Source of the DNA: Jannaschia seohaensis
GTDB lineage: Bacteria; Pseudomonadota; Alphaproteobacteria; Rhodobacterales; Rhodobacteraceae
Direction: 5' to 3'
NCBI RefSeq assembly: GCF_900116765.1
Contig: NZ_UETC01000003.1
Location: 1 to 64,000, forward strand
DNA: 64,000 bases
The notes under the pieces were generated by a model that was given only the letters and a program-made list of their open reading frames with translations, was not told where the DNA came from and made no database searches. Both the position numbers and the translations under genes were made by a program. Positions 17,050-24,253 of the stretch are shown in pieces (within the stretch, counting starts at the first letter, position 1; each line of letters begins with the position of its first letter).

Positions 17050-17715
17050 ATGTCCGAAGCGAGCAGCCGCGCACAGGCTTCCGCCGAATGGGTGGCCGAG
17101 CGGCTTCGCGACATGATCGTAAAGGGGGATCTGCCGCCCGGGGCGCGGATCGTCGAGCGCCGGATTTCAGCGGACCTGAACGTCTCGCGCACCCCGGTCC
17201 GCGAGGCGCTCAAGCTGTTGCGCGCCGACGGGCTGATTGAGATCTCGATGCACCGTGGCGCACAGGTGACACGCTACACCGAGAAGGAGGCCGAAGACCT
17301 GTTCGACCTCATCGCGGTTATCGAGGGGCTCGCCGCGGAACGGCTGGCCGAGCGCCTCACGGCCCGGACGCTGCGGCGACTCGAGGATTTGCATGTGCGG
17401 ATGCTCAAGGAATACGAGGCACGCGATACCTCGGCCTATTTCGACACGAACACCGAGATCCACGACACCATCGTGGAGGAAGCGGGCAACCTGATCCTCG
17501 CCGAGAGCCATCGCCGGGTGATGGTTCGTGCCCGGCGCGGGCGCTTCATGGCGATTGTCGACGCGGATCGCTGGCTTCAGGCTGTGAACGAGCACGAGGC
17601 GGTCATGGCGGCGTTCCGCGCGCGCGACGCTGCTGCCGCCGGAGCGATCTGGCGCGAGCATCTGCGTCACACTGGCGAAACCGTCGCCGACGTCCTGCGC
17701 CACGCCGGGGACTGA
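17050..17715 (+). CDS. GntR-family (FadR/FCD) transcriptional regulator
   Basis: 221 residues from ATG 17050, which follows a GGGAG site; an upstream in-frame extension to 16966 is basic and unlike the family. N-terminal winged helix (LRDMIVKGDLPPGARIVERR, LNVSRTPVREALKLLRADGL) and a C-terminal FCD ligand domain (FDLIAVIEGLAAERLAERL; DTNTEIHDTIVEEAGN; NEHEAVMAAFRARDA; REHLRHTGE) with the His/Asp residues that normally coordinate a metal. It sits in the middle of the catabolic block and is the intact partner of the frameshifted GntR gene just upstream. It probably represses the block until substrate binds. Confidence 0.9.
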   Translation: MSEASSRAQASAEWVAERLRDMIVKGDLPPGARIVERRISADLNVSRTPVREALKLLRADGLIEISMHRGAQVTRYTEKEAEDLFDLIAVIEGLAAERLAERLTARTLRRLEDLHVRMLKEYEARDTSAYFDTNTEIHDTIVEEAGNLILAESHRRVMVRARRGRFMAIVDADRWLQAVNEHEAVMAAFRARDAAAAGAIWREHLRHTGETVADVLRHAGD

Positions 17716-17956
17716 CCCGGCCGCGTCGGGCCGATCCCGGCGTGAGTCGTCCGACCAAGGCTCTCGGCGCGCCAACAGATCGCACCTGAATTGCGCAACG
17801 GGCCATCCCGGAAGCCTGCAAACCGGGCATCGTGTCAAAATGGCATTCCATTTTGAAAAATGGCATGCCATTCTGTTGTGGTGGCCATCGGCGCGCCTAA
17901 GGTGGTGGGCGGGACCGGGGGCGTGCCCCTTGATCTTGTGACCGATTGTGAGAGCG

Positions 17957-18709
17957 ATGCGCATACTTCTGGTGAACCCGAACATGACCAAGGCGATGAC
18001 CGACCGAATGGCGGGCATCGCGCGGGCGGTCCTGCCCGAAGGCATGGACCTCGTGCCGCTGACGGCCGAGCGCGGGTTTCCCTACATCGCGTCGCGCGCC
18101 GAGGCGCAGGTCGGCGGAGCCGTCGCCTATGAGATGATTGCCGCCCATGCCGAGACCGCGGATGCCGCGATCCTGGCCGCGTTCGGCGACCCAGGTCTGG
18201 CCGGCGCGCGCGAGCTCTTCGACTTCCCGGTCGTGGGCATGGCCGAGGCCTCGTTGCTGACCGCGGCGATGTTGGGCGAGCGCTTTTCCATCGTGACGTT
18301 CTCGCCCGTGATGCAGCGCTGGTACGTCGATTCCGTGCGCGATGCCGGGCTGACCTCCCGGTTCACCGGGGTGCGCACGCCCGCCGCGCATAGCGCTGAC
18401 GTGGGTGCGGTGCGGGAAACCCTGCGCGCGGATCTGATCGAGCTTTGCAACGCGGCGGTCCAGGAGGACGGCGCCGATGTGGTCATCCTCGGCGGCGCGC
18501 CCCTTGCGGGGCTCGCCCACGAAATCGAGGAAGACGTGGCAGGCGTCGTCGTTGACCCGGTATCGGCCGCGGCGGCGCAGGCCGTCGCGCTTCTGACCCT
18601 GACGCGCCCCGCAGCCTTCGCCCGGCGGCATTCCAAGCCGATCGCCAAGGCGTCTAAAGGGCTCGCCCCCGCTTTGTCCCGCAGCTTCGCACGGGAGACG
18701 GCGGGATGA
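17957..18709 (+). CDS. Hydantoin/Asp-Glu racemase-like protein lacking both catalytic cysteines
   Basis: 250 residues from ATG 17957 (a GTG three codons earlier is possible). The fold marks of hydantoin/allantoin racemases are clear: MRILLVNPNMTKAMTDRM, the AAFGDPGL block and VVILGGAPLAGLA. In active racemases these two blocks read ACFGDPGL and GCAGMAG, with one Cys each. Here the positions are Ala (A75) and Gly (G180), so a two-Cys proton-transfer mechanism is not possible. It may be a lyase-like or binding member of the superfamily. It lies between the GntR gene and the TRAP genes. Confidence 0.75.
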   Translation: MRILLVNPNMTKAMTDRMAGIARAVLPEGMDLVPLTAERGFPYIASRAEAQVGGAVAYEMIAAHAETADAAILAAFGDPGLAGARELFDFPVVGMAEASLLTAAMLGERFSIVTFSPVMQRWYVDSVRDAGLTSRFTGVRTPAAHSADVGAVRETLRADLIELCNAAVQEDGADVVILGGAPLAGLAHEIEEDVAGVVVDPVSAAAAQAVALLTLTRPAAFARRHSKPIAKASKGLAPALSRSFARETAG

Positions 18710-18898
18710 CTCGTGGCGCCATCTTCGCAGGTCGCCGCACCGGTCCGGGCTTCGAGCGTCCGGAGACCGTCATGTGACGCAGACCGTATCCGGCGGCGCG
18801 CCTCCTCTCGCGCCGTCCTCCTGACGGCGCCGGAGCGGCGCGGCGCCGCCCGGCCAAGACACGAAGCCGCACATCTCCACAGGGAAAGGACCAGATAC

Positions 18899-19888
18899 AT
18901 GAAACAGACGCTTGCCTCCGTCCTCGGGCTCACGCTCGGACTCACGTTCACCGTCAGCGCTGCCTCGGCGCAGACCGTGCTGCGCATCGCGGGGAACTTC
19001 CCCGAGGAGCACACCGCGACCGGCGCCATGGAGATCTTCAAGGAAGAGGTCGAAAGCCTCACGAGCGGTGAGATCACCGTGCAGAACTTCCCCGCCATGC
19101 AGCTCGGCGGCGCGTCCGAGAACGTCGACCAGGTGCGCTCCGGCGCGATCTTCGCCGTGTTCACCTCGATCGCCTACTTCACCCGCTCGGTGCCCGAGCT
19201 TGAGGCTGTCAGCCTGCCCTTCCTGTTCGACAGCCGCGAGAAGGCCTTTTCCGTCATGGACGGTGAGGTCGGCGATGTAATGGACGCGGCGCTGCTCGAA
19301 GAGGGCTTCGTCAACCTCGGCTACATGGAACTGGGCTTCCGTCACGTGACGAACAGCGCCCGGCCGATCACGAGCCTTGAGGACTTCGCGGGCCTCGATA
19401 TCCGTCTCCAGCCCAACGAAGTGCATCTCGATACCTTCCGCGCCATCGGTGCGAACCCGCAGCCGCTCGACATCTCCGAGCTTTACTCGGCGCTTCAGCA
19501 GGGCGTGCTCGACGGGCAGGAGAACCCCTACAACATCATCTACACACGCCGCTTCTTCGAGGTGCAGGACTATCTCTCCGACAGCGGCCACTTCTTCGAC
19601 TTCATCAACGTGGTCGCCAATGCCGATGCGTTCGACGCATTGAGCCCCGAGCACCAGGAAGCCGTCCGGACCGCCATGCGCACGGCCGTCGAGTGGCAGC
19701 GCGCCGAGGCCGCGAAGCTGGATCTGGAATTTCGCGAGAAGCTGATCGCGGAAGGCATGCAGTATGATCCGCTCCCCGACGCCGAGCGCGCCCGCCTGCG
19801 CGAGGCGACGATGGGTATCGCCGAGCAGCTCAAGGAGCGTGTCGACCCCGCCGTGATCGACCTCGTGCTCTCAGAGGTGGCAGGGTGA
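18899..19888 (+). CDS. dctP: TRAP transporter substrate-binding protein (DctP family)
   Basis: 329 residues from ATG 18899 with a clear Sec signal peptide (MKQTLASVLGLTLGLTFTVS, cleavage after ASA). The mature part has DctP features: LPFLFDSREKAF, the substrate-carboxylate region around SLEDFAGLDIRLQPNEVH, and LYSALQQGVLDGQENP, which includes the family's QGxxDGQENP motif. As the periplasmic receptor it delivers its ligand to the QM permease encoded just downstream. It shares a 4-base overlap with the dctQ gene. The ligand is unknown; the surrounding racemase-like and amidohydrolase genes suggest an acidic amide or ureide-type compound. Confidence 0.92.
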   Translation: MKQTLASVLGLTLGLTFTVSAASAQTVLRIAGNFPEEHTATGAMEIFKEEVESLTSGEITVQNFPAMQLGGASENVDQVRSGAIFAVFTSIAYFTRSVPELEAVSLPFLFDSREKAFSVMDGEVGDVMDAALLEEGFVNLGYMELGFRHVTNSARPITSLEDFAGLDIRLQPNEVHLDTFRAIGANPQPLDISELYSALQQGVLDGQENPYNIIYTRRFFEVQDYLSDSGHFFDFINVVANADAFDALSPEHQEAVRTAMRTAVEWQRAEAAKLDLEFREKLIAEGMQYDPLPDAERARLREATMGIAEQLKERVDPAVIDLVLSEVAG

Positions 19889-20433
19889 GCGACGACGCAA
19901 CCCCTTCCGGGCCGGCTCCGTCCGGCCCGATCGCCCATTTCCGCCGGGTCGTCGACTTTGTCGACGGCCTGTCGCGCTGGATCATCGTCCTGTCGATGGC
20001 CGGCATGGCGCTTCTGGTCTCGGCACAGGTGTTCATGCGCTACGTGATGAGTTCCTCCATCGACGCCGCCGACGAGCTGTCGCGGCTATTCTTCGTCTGG
20101 TCGATCTTTCTGGCCATTCCCCACGGCGTGCGGCGGGGGGTCCATGTCGGGATCGACGTCTTTGCGCGGATGCTTCACATCCGGATACAGGACGCGCTCA
20201 ACCGCGTCTCCGCCATCGCGGGCCTCGTGCTAATGCTCGCTGTCTTCTTTACCGCGCTCGGGGCAGCCGCCGACAAGTGGGGCGAGCTCATGCCCACGCT
20301 TTCCGTTACCGCCGCGCTCTACTACGTGCCGGTGTGCATCTGTGCCGGGCATGCCGCGCTACACCTGTCCCTCTTCGCGGTGGGCGGGCCTCATGTCTGG
20401 GGCGAGGACGCCTGGAAGGAGGGCAGGGCATGA
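19885..20433 (+). CDS. dctQ: TRAP transporter small permease (DctQ family)
   Basis: 182 residues from GTG 19885, overlapping the dctP stop by four bases. Four hydrophobic segments are visible (WIIVLSMAGMALLVSAQVFM; the stretch around LFFVWSIFLAIPHGV; AIAGLVLMLAVFFTALGAA; the C-terminal YYVPVCICAGHAALHLSLFA). DELSRLFFVW matches the common DctQ pattern. It forms the inner-membrane complex with DctM. Confidence 0.9.
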   Translation: MSDDATPSGPAPSGPIAHFRRVVDFVDGLSRWIIVLSMAGMALLVSAQVFMRYVMSSSIDAADELSRLFFVWSIFLAIPHGVRRGVHVGIDVFARMLHIRIQDALNRVSAIAGLVLMLAVFFTALGAAADKWGELMPTLSVTAALYYVPVCICAGHAALHLSLFAVGGPHVWGEDAWKEGRA

Positions 20434-21710
20434 GCGCCGTCGCCATCTCCGTCTTCACCGCACTCGCCCTGATCGGCGCGCCGCTGGCTTTCGCCATTGG
20501 CCTCGGTGCCGTCGTGGCGCTCTACCTCAACGGTTTCGACCTCGTCGTCTTGCCGCAGCGCATGATGTTCGCCGTCAATTCCTTTCCGCTGATGGCGATC
20601 CCGCTCTTCATGCTGGCCGGCGAACTGATGGTGAAGGCCGGCATCGTCGATCGGCTGATCGGCTTTGCGAACTCGCTCGTCGGGCGGGTGCATGGCGGCG
20701 TGGCGCATGTCACGATCCTCGCCGGCACCGTCTTCGCCTCGGTCAGCGGCGCCGCGGTGGCCTCGGCGAGCGCGCTTGGCTCCACGCTCGTGCCCGCGCT
20801 GCGCAAGTCCTACCCGGACGGGTATTCCAGCGCCGTCATCGCTTCGGCCGCAAATCTCGGCCCGGTCATCCCGCCCTCGAACGCCATGATCGTCTATGCC
20901 CTGATGGCGGGCTCGTCCGTCTCGGTCGGCGGGATGTTCATGGCCGGGATCGTTCCCGGCATCCTCCTGACGCTGGGCTTCATGGCTCTTGCGACGATCA
21001 TCGCGCGGCGCCGCGGCTACCCGCTCTCGGGCACGCCGTTCTCTTGGCGCAACGCACTGGTGGAAACGCGGCGCGCCAGCCTGATCCTGATGATGCCCGT
21101 GGTGGTGGTCGGCGGCATCGTGGGCGGTGTTTTCACCGCGACCGAGGGCGCGGCCATCGCGGTGGTCTACGCGCTGGCCGTGGGTCTCTTCGTTACAAGG
21201 AAGCTCAAGATCGCGGACCTGCCCGGCTGTCTGTTCCGCGCCGCGCTGATGGCCGCGATGGTGGGCGCGCTGATCGCCTTCGCCTCGGTGATGACCTTCG
21301 TCTTCACGCTCGACCTCGTGCCGATCCGCCTGTCGAGCTTCATCGAGAGCCTCACGTCCGATCCGGTCGTTTTCATTGCGCTCGTCATGGCGATGCTTCT
21401 GGTCGTCGGCATGCTCATCGAATCCAACGCGGCCTACATCATGCTGGTGCCGCTGTTCGCGCCGATGGCGCTGAGCTATGGGATCGACCCGCTCTTCTTT
21501 GGCTTCCTCTTCATGTACAACCTCGTGGTCGGCATGATGACCCCGCCGGTGGGCGTGCTGCTATTCGTGATGAGCGGCATCACGAGGGTGCCGATGAGCC
21601 GGCTCACGATGGAAGTCCTGCCCTTCGTGGCGCTTCAATTTGCCGTTCTCGGCCTCTGCGTTGCCTTTCCCCAGCTCGTGCTCTGGCTGCCTTCCATGTT
21701 CGGGTTCTGA
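20430..21710 (+). CDS. dctM: TRAP transporter large permease (DctM family)
   Basis: 426 residues from ATG 20430, a 4-base overlap with dctQ; a longer frame starting at 20277 is a shadow of dctQ. About 12 membrane segments. Family blocks: NSFPLMAIPLFMLAGELM, FASVSGAAVASASALGSTLV, ANLGPVIPPSNAMIVYALMA, and MTPPVGVLLFVM near the C-terminus. It is the sodium-coupled transport subunit. The P-Q-M order with short overlaps indicates one transcript that also includes the amidohydrolase gene three bases later. Confidence 0.92.
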   Translation: MSAVAISVFTALALIGAPLAFAIGLGAVVALYLNGFDLVVLPQRMMFAVNSFPLMAIPLFMLAGELMVKAGIVDRLIGFANSLVGRVHGGVAHVTILAGTVFASVSGAAVASASALGSTLVPALRKSYPDGYSSAVIASAANLGPVIPPSNAMIVYALMAGSSVSVGGMFMAGIVPGILLTLGFMALATIIARRRGYPLSGTPFSWRNALVETRRASLILMMPVVVVGGIVGGVFTATEGAAIAVVYALAVGLFVTRKLKIADLPGCLFRAALMAAMVGALIAFASVMTFVFTLDLVPIRLSSFIESLTSDPVVFIALVMAMLLVVGMLIESNAAYIMLVPLFAPMALSYGIDPLFFGFLFMYNLVVGMMTPPVGVLLFVMSGITRVPMSRLTMEVLPFVALQFAVLGLCVAFPQLVLWLPSMFGF

Positions 21711-21713
21711 GAC

Positions 21714-23087
21714 ATGCCAACAACGACCTTGCCCCCCATCCCCGATCTCCTCGTCGCCGGAGCGACGGCCCTCACTTCCGATCCGGCGCGCCCCTATATC
21801 GAGAAGGCCTGGATCGAGGTGTCGGGCGGGCGAGTCCAGGCCATCCGGGAAAGCGCCCCAGAGCATGTCGATGCCCGAACCCAGGTCGTGCCCGGCGAAG
21901 GCCGTGTCGTGACCCCCGGCTTTGTCAACGTGCACACCCATGCGATCCTCAGCATGGTGCGGGGCGTCGCCGAGGACATGGGCTTCGCGCCGGCCTACAC
22001 GATGGGCGTGCCTCACGGCCACGACGTCAGGCCCGATGAGGCCTATGCGCTGGCGCAACTCGGCGGGCTGGAGGCTCTCTGCTTCGGCTCGACCCTCATC
22101 AATGACAGCTTTACCCATCAGGAGATCGCGCTGGCCGCGATGGCCGAGACGGGGCTTCGCGCCTGGGGATGCGGGCGCATCCACGATGTCGACTTCTCGC
22201 GCGTTCATCTGGGCGAGTGGACCTACGACACGAAGATCGGCGAATGGACGCTCGGCCTCGCCGCCGATCTGATCGACCGGTTCCACGACCCCGCCGACCT
22301 GAGGACGGGCGTCGTGCTGGCGCCACACGCGCCTGACACCTGCACCCCGGACCTGCTCCGCCAGGTGCGAGAGTTGCGCGACGCGAAAGGGCTGCGGATC
22401 AACACCCACGTCGCGCAGAGCCGCGTCGAGGTGGACTTCATCCGCGAGCGCGACGGGATGAGCCCGCCCGAGTTGCTCGACTCGGTCGGCCTGCTCGACG
22501 ATCGTCTGATCGGAGCGCATTGCATCCACCTGAGCGAGAGCGACATCGCACGGCTCGGAGGGGCCGGAGCGCACATTGCCCATATCGCCAAGGGCAACCA
22601 AACGCATGGCAGCACCGCGCCGACCCATGCGCTGCGCCGGGCGGGCATGAATCTGGCGCTGTCCACCGATAACATGCATGCCGACATGGTCGAACTCATG
22701 CGCTGGGCATTGGCCACAGGCCGGCTGCAGGAGGGACGCATCACGGAGGCGTGGCAGCCTGCGACCGTCTTCGAAGCGGCCACGATTGGAGGTGCGCGCG
22801 CTCTGGGGCTCGACTCCGAAATTGGATCAATCGAGGAGGGCAAGCGCGCCGATCTCGTTCTTTTCGACTTTCGCCGCCCACATCTTCGCCCCCTGACGAA
22901 TGTGCTCGGAACGCTTGTCCATACCGGGCAGGGGCGCGATGTGGAGACGGTGATCGTTGAGGGGGAGGTCGTCGTCAGAAGCGGTGAGCCGGTGCGGGTC
23001 GACCGCATGGCCGTGATCGATGCCGCCGAAGCTGCGGCGCGCGCGCTCTGGGCGCGCGCAAATGCCGAGGCCGAGGCACATCAGTAG
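21714..23087 (+). CDS. Amidohydrolase-superfamily deaminase/hydrolase (AtzA/TrzN/guanine-deaminase-like)
   Basis: 457 residues starting three bases after dctM. The metal-binding framework of subtype-III amidohydrolases is visible: VTPGFVNVHTHAILSMVRG (HxH on beta-strand 1), LAPHAPDTCTPDLL, a His in INTHVAQS, GAHCIHLSESDI, and LSTDNMHADMVELM carrying the catalytic Asp. The C-terminal small domain ends IEEGKRADLVLFDF. Relatives deaminate or dechlorinate purines, pyrimidines, triazines and adenosyl compounds. Context (TRAP uptake, racemase-like genes) points to intracellular breakdown of the imported compound; the exact reaction is not deducible. Confidence 0.85.
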   Translation: MPTTTLPPIPDLLVAGATALTSDPARPYIEKAWIEVSGGRVQAIRESAPEHVDARTQVVPGEGRVVTPGFVNVHTHAILSMVRGVAEDMGFAPAYTMGVPHGHDVRPDEAYALAQLGGLEALCFGSTLINDSFTHQEIALAAMAETGLRAWGCGRIHDVDFSRVHLGEWTYDTKIGEWTLGLAADLIDRFHDPADLRTGVVLAPHAPDTCTPDLLRQVRELRDAKGLRINTHVAQSRVEVDFIRERDGMSPPELLDSVGLLDDRLIGAHCIHLSESDIARLGGAGAHIAHIAKGNQTHGSTAPTHALRRAGMNLALSTDNMHADMVELMRWALATGRLQEGRITEAWQPATVFEAATIGGARALGLDSEIGSIEEGKRADLVLFDFRRPHLRPLTNVLGTLVHTGQGRDVETVIVEGEVVVRSGEPVRVDRMAVIDAAEAAARALWARANAEAEAHQ

Positions 23088-23185
23088 CGCCAATGCCTCG
23101 GTTGCGCGGCGACGGGACGGGTTGCGAAGTGGTGGATGGCGCAGCGGGGTGGCTGGTCGGCAAGAGCGGACCCGCACGCTCCGCG

Positions 23186-23440
23186 TAGCAGATCAGGCGC
23201 TGGCAGGCCTATAACGAAGCCACCAAGCGCCATGGGACACGGACGATCCGGTTCGATCCCGAGATGAGCTGCGATGCCCCGCCGACAGGCAGGCGTGACC
23301 GACACTAGAGCTACAGCGATACCACCACCCACACCGGCCTGACGAGTAAGGTTCCGTGGGGCATGGCGCTCAGGCAGACGACCGGCCTCGTCGAGAGCTT
23401 GCTGCGAATTATCGGTTTGGGCTGGTCGCTCGACGCTATC
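23186..23440 (+). pseudogene. IS5-family transposase, N-terminal fragment
   Basis: From about 23189 the frame reads RRWQAYNEATKRHGTRTIRF then DPEMSCDAPPTGRR, a TAG stop (23306-23308), and then YSDTTTHTGLTSKVPWGMAL and RQTTGLVESLLRIIGLGWSL. This is the N-terminal part of IS5-family (IS427/IS1031-like) transposases. The stop and later drift make it inactive. Bases 23088-23185 show nothing assignable. The C-terminal part of a similar transposase is found at 37680-38125. Confidence 0.75.
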
Positions 23441-23469
23441 CGGAACGCGGTTCCATACTGATCTCGGGC

Positions 23470-23640
23470 GTGGTGAGCGGTCCACCAGCGCGTCGATCCC
23501 AGCCCCGAACATGCTTTCTTGAGCAGACGGTTCTCCGGGGTCAGTCCGGCTAGGACCTCTTTCGAGGCTGCCGATTCCGACCGCAGTTCTTTCACCTCGG
23601 GCGCTGTCGCCTGACGGTCTGTATCGCGGAGGCCAGCGGC
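23470..23640 (-). pseudogene. IS3-family orfA, C-terminal fragment
   Basis: On the minus strand, RRQATAPEVKELRSESAASK then EVLAGLTPENRLLKK matches the coiled-coil end of IS3-family OrfA (usual form EVKELR.E...LKE.LAE...ENRLLKK). Only this leucine-zipper-like tail is left, squeezed between the IS5 fragment and an OmpR-type domain fragment. Confidence 0.65.
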
Positions 23641-23643
23641 AGT

Positions 23644-23928
23644 GTGATCGAGAGCGGTGCGCAGGTCTTTGACAGCGCGTCCCTTCGGGTCTGTTTGGAT
23701 GGCATCGAGATCGAGTTGTCCAAGCAGGATCACGATGTTTTGCCGCTGCTTCTGACCAATCAGGGGCGGGTCTTGTCGCACGAACGCATCCTCAACGCGG
23801 TCTGGCGACTGAACGCCGATCGGCTGACAAATGTGGTCGACGTCTATGTCGGCGGCTTGCACCGCAAGCTCAAAACCGAGGGCGAGCGCATCGTGATCCC
23901 GCGAAACGTGGGCTACCGCATGACCTAG
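23644..23928 (+). pseudogene. OmpR-type winged-helix DNA-binding domain fragment
   Basis: 94 residues from a GTG at 23644. The sequence has the trans_reg_C winged helix of OmpR/PhoB response regulators: LDGIEIELSKQDHDVLPLLL, GRVLSHERILNAVW, then NVVDVYVGGLHRKLK and IVIPRNVGYRMT. The receiver domain that should precede it is missing, replaced by IS3/IS5 debris, and no histidine kinase follows. It is most likely the surviving 3' end of a two-component regulator, though a free winged-helix protein could in principle be made. Bases 23929-24253 contain no gene I can support. Confidence 0.7.
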
Positions 23929-24253
23929 CCGCTGCCATGGCCGCAACGGCTACGGGGCGCTGCCGCCAAAGCATGCAGCGAGGCAAGCGTCCCGGAATGC
24001 ACGGCACGCGTTTTCCTCATGTGAGACAATGCTCGATAACCCCGATCTGATCCGTCGGGCGTCTCTGAGGCGGCTCGACGCGCTCCCAGCAGAAGGCGCG
24101 GACCAGCACCCCGACCGGCGTGTTGCCGGTCCGTCGGGTCTGGCTCCCGCATCAGTGGCCCGTCATGCACGAACACGCGAACCGGATCACTCAGTGGGGC
24201 AGGCCACTCTCGATTTCTCCCGCTCCGCGTTGAGATATGTTGGACATGCCGCG

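Noticed and set aside
20342-22039. Plus-strand frame of 565 codons over the TRAP permease genes
   Set aside because: Arg/Gly-rich shadow of dctM and the amidohydrolase start, in the wrong frame; the true frames have clear family motifs and overlapping start/stop signals.
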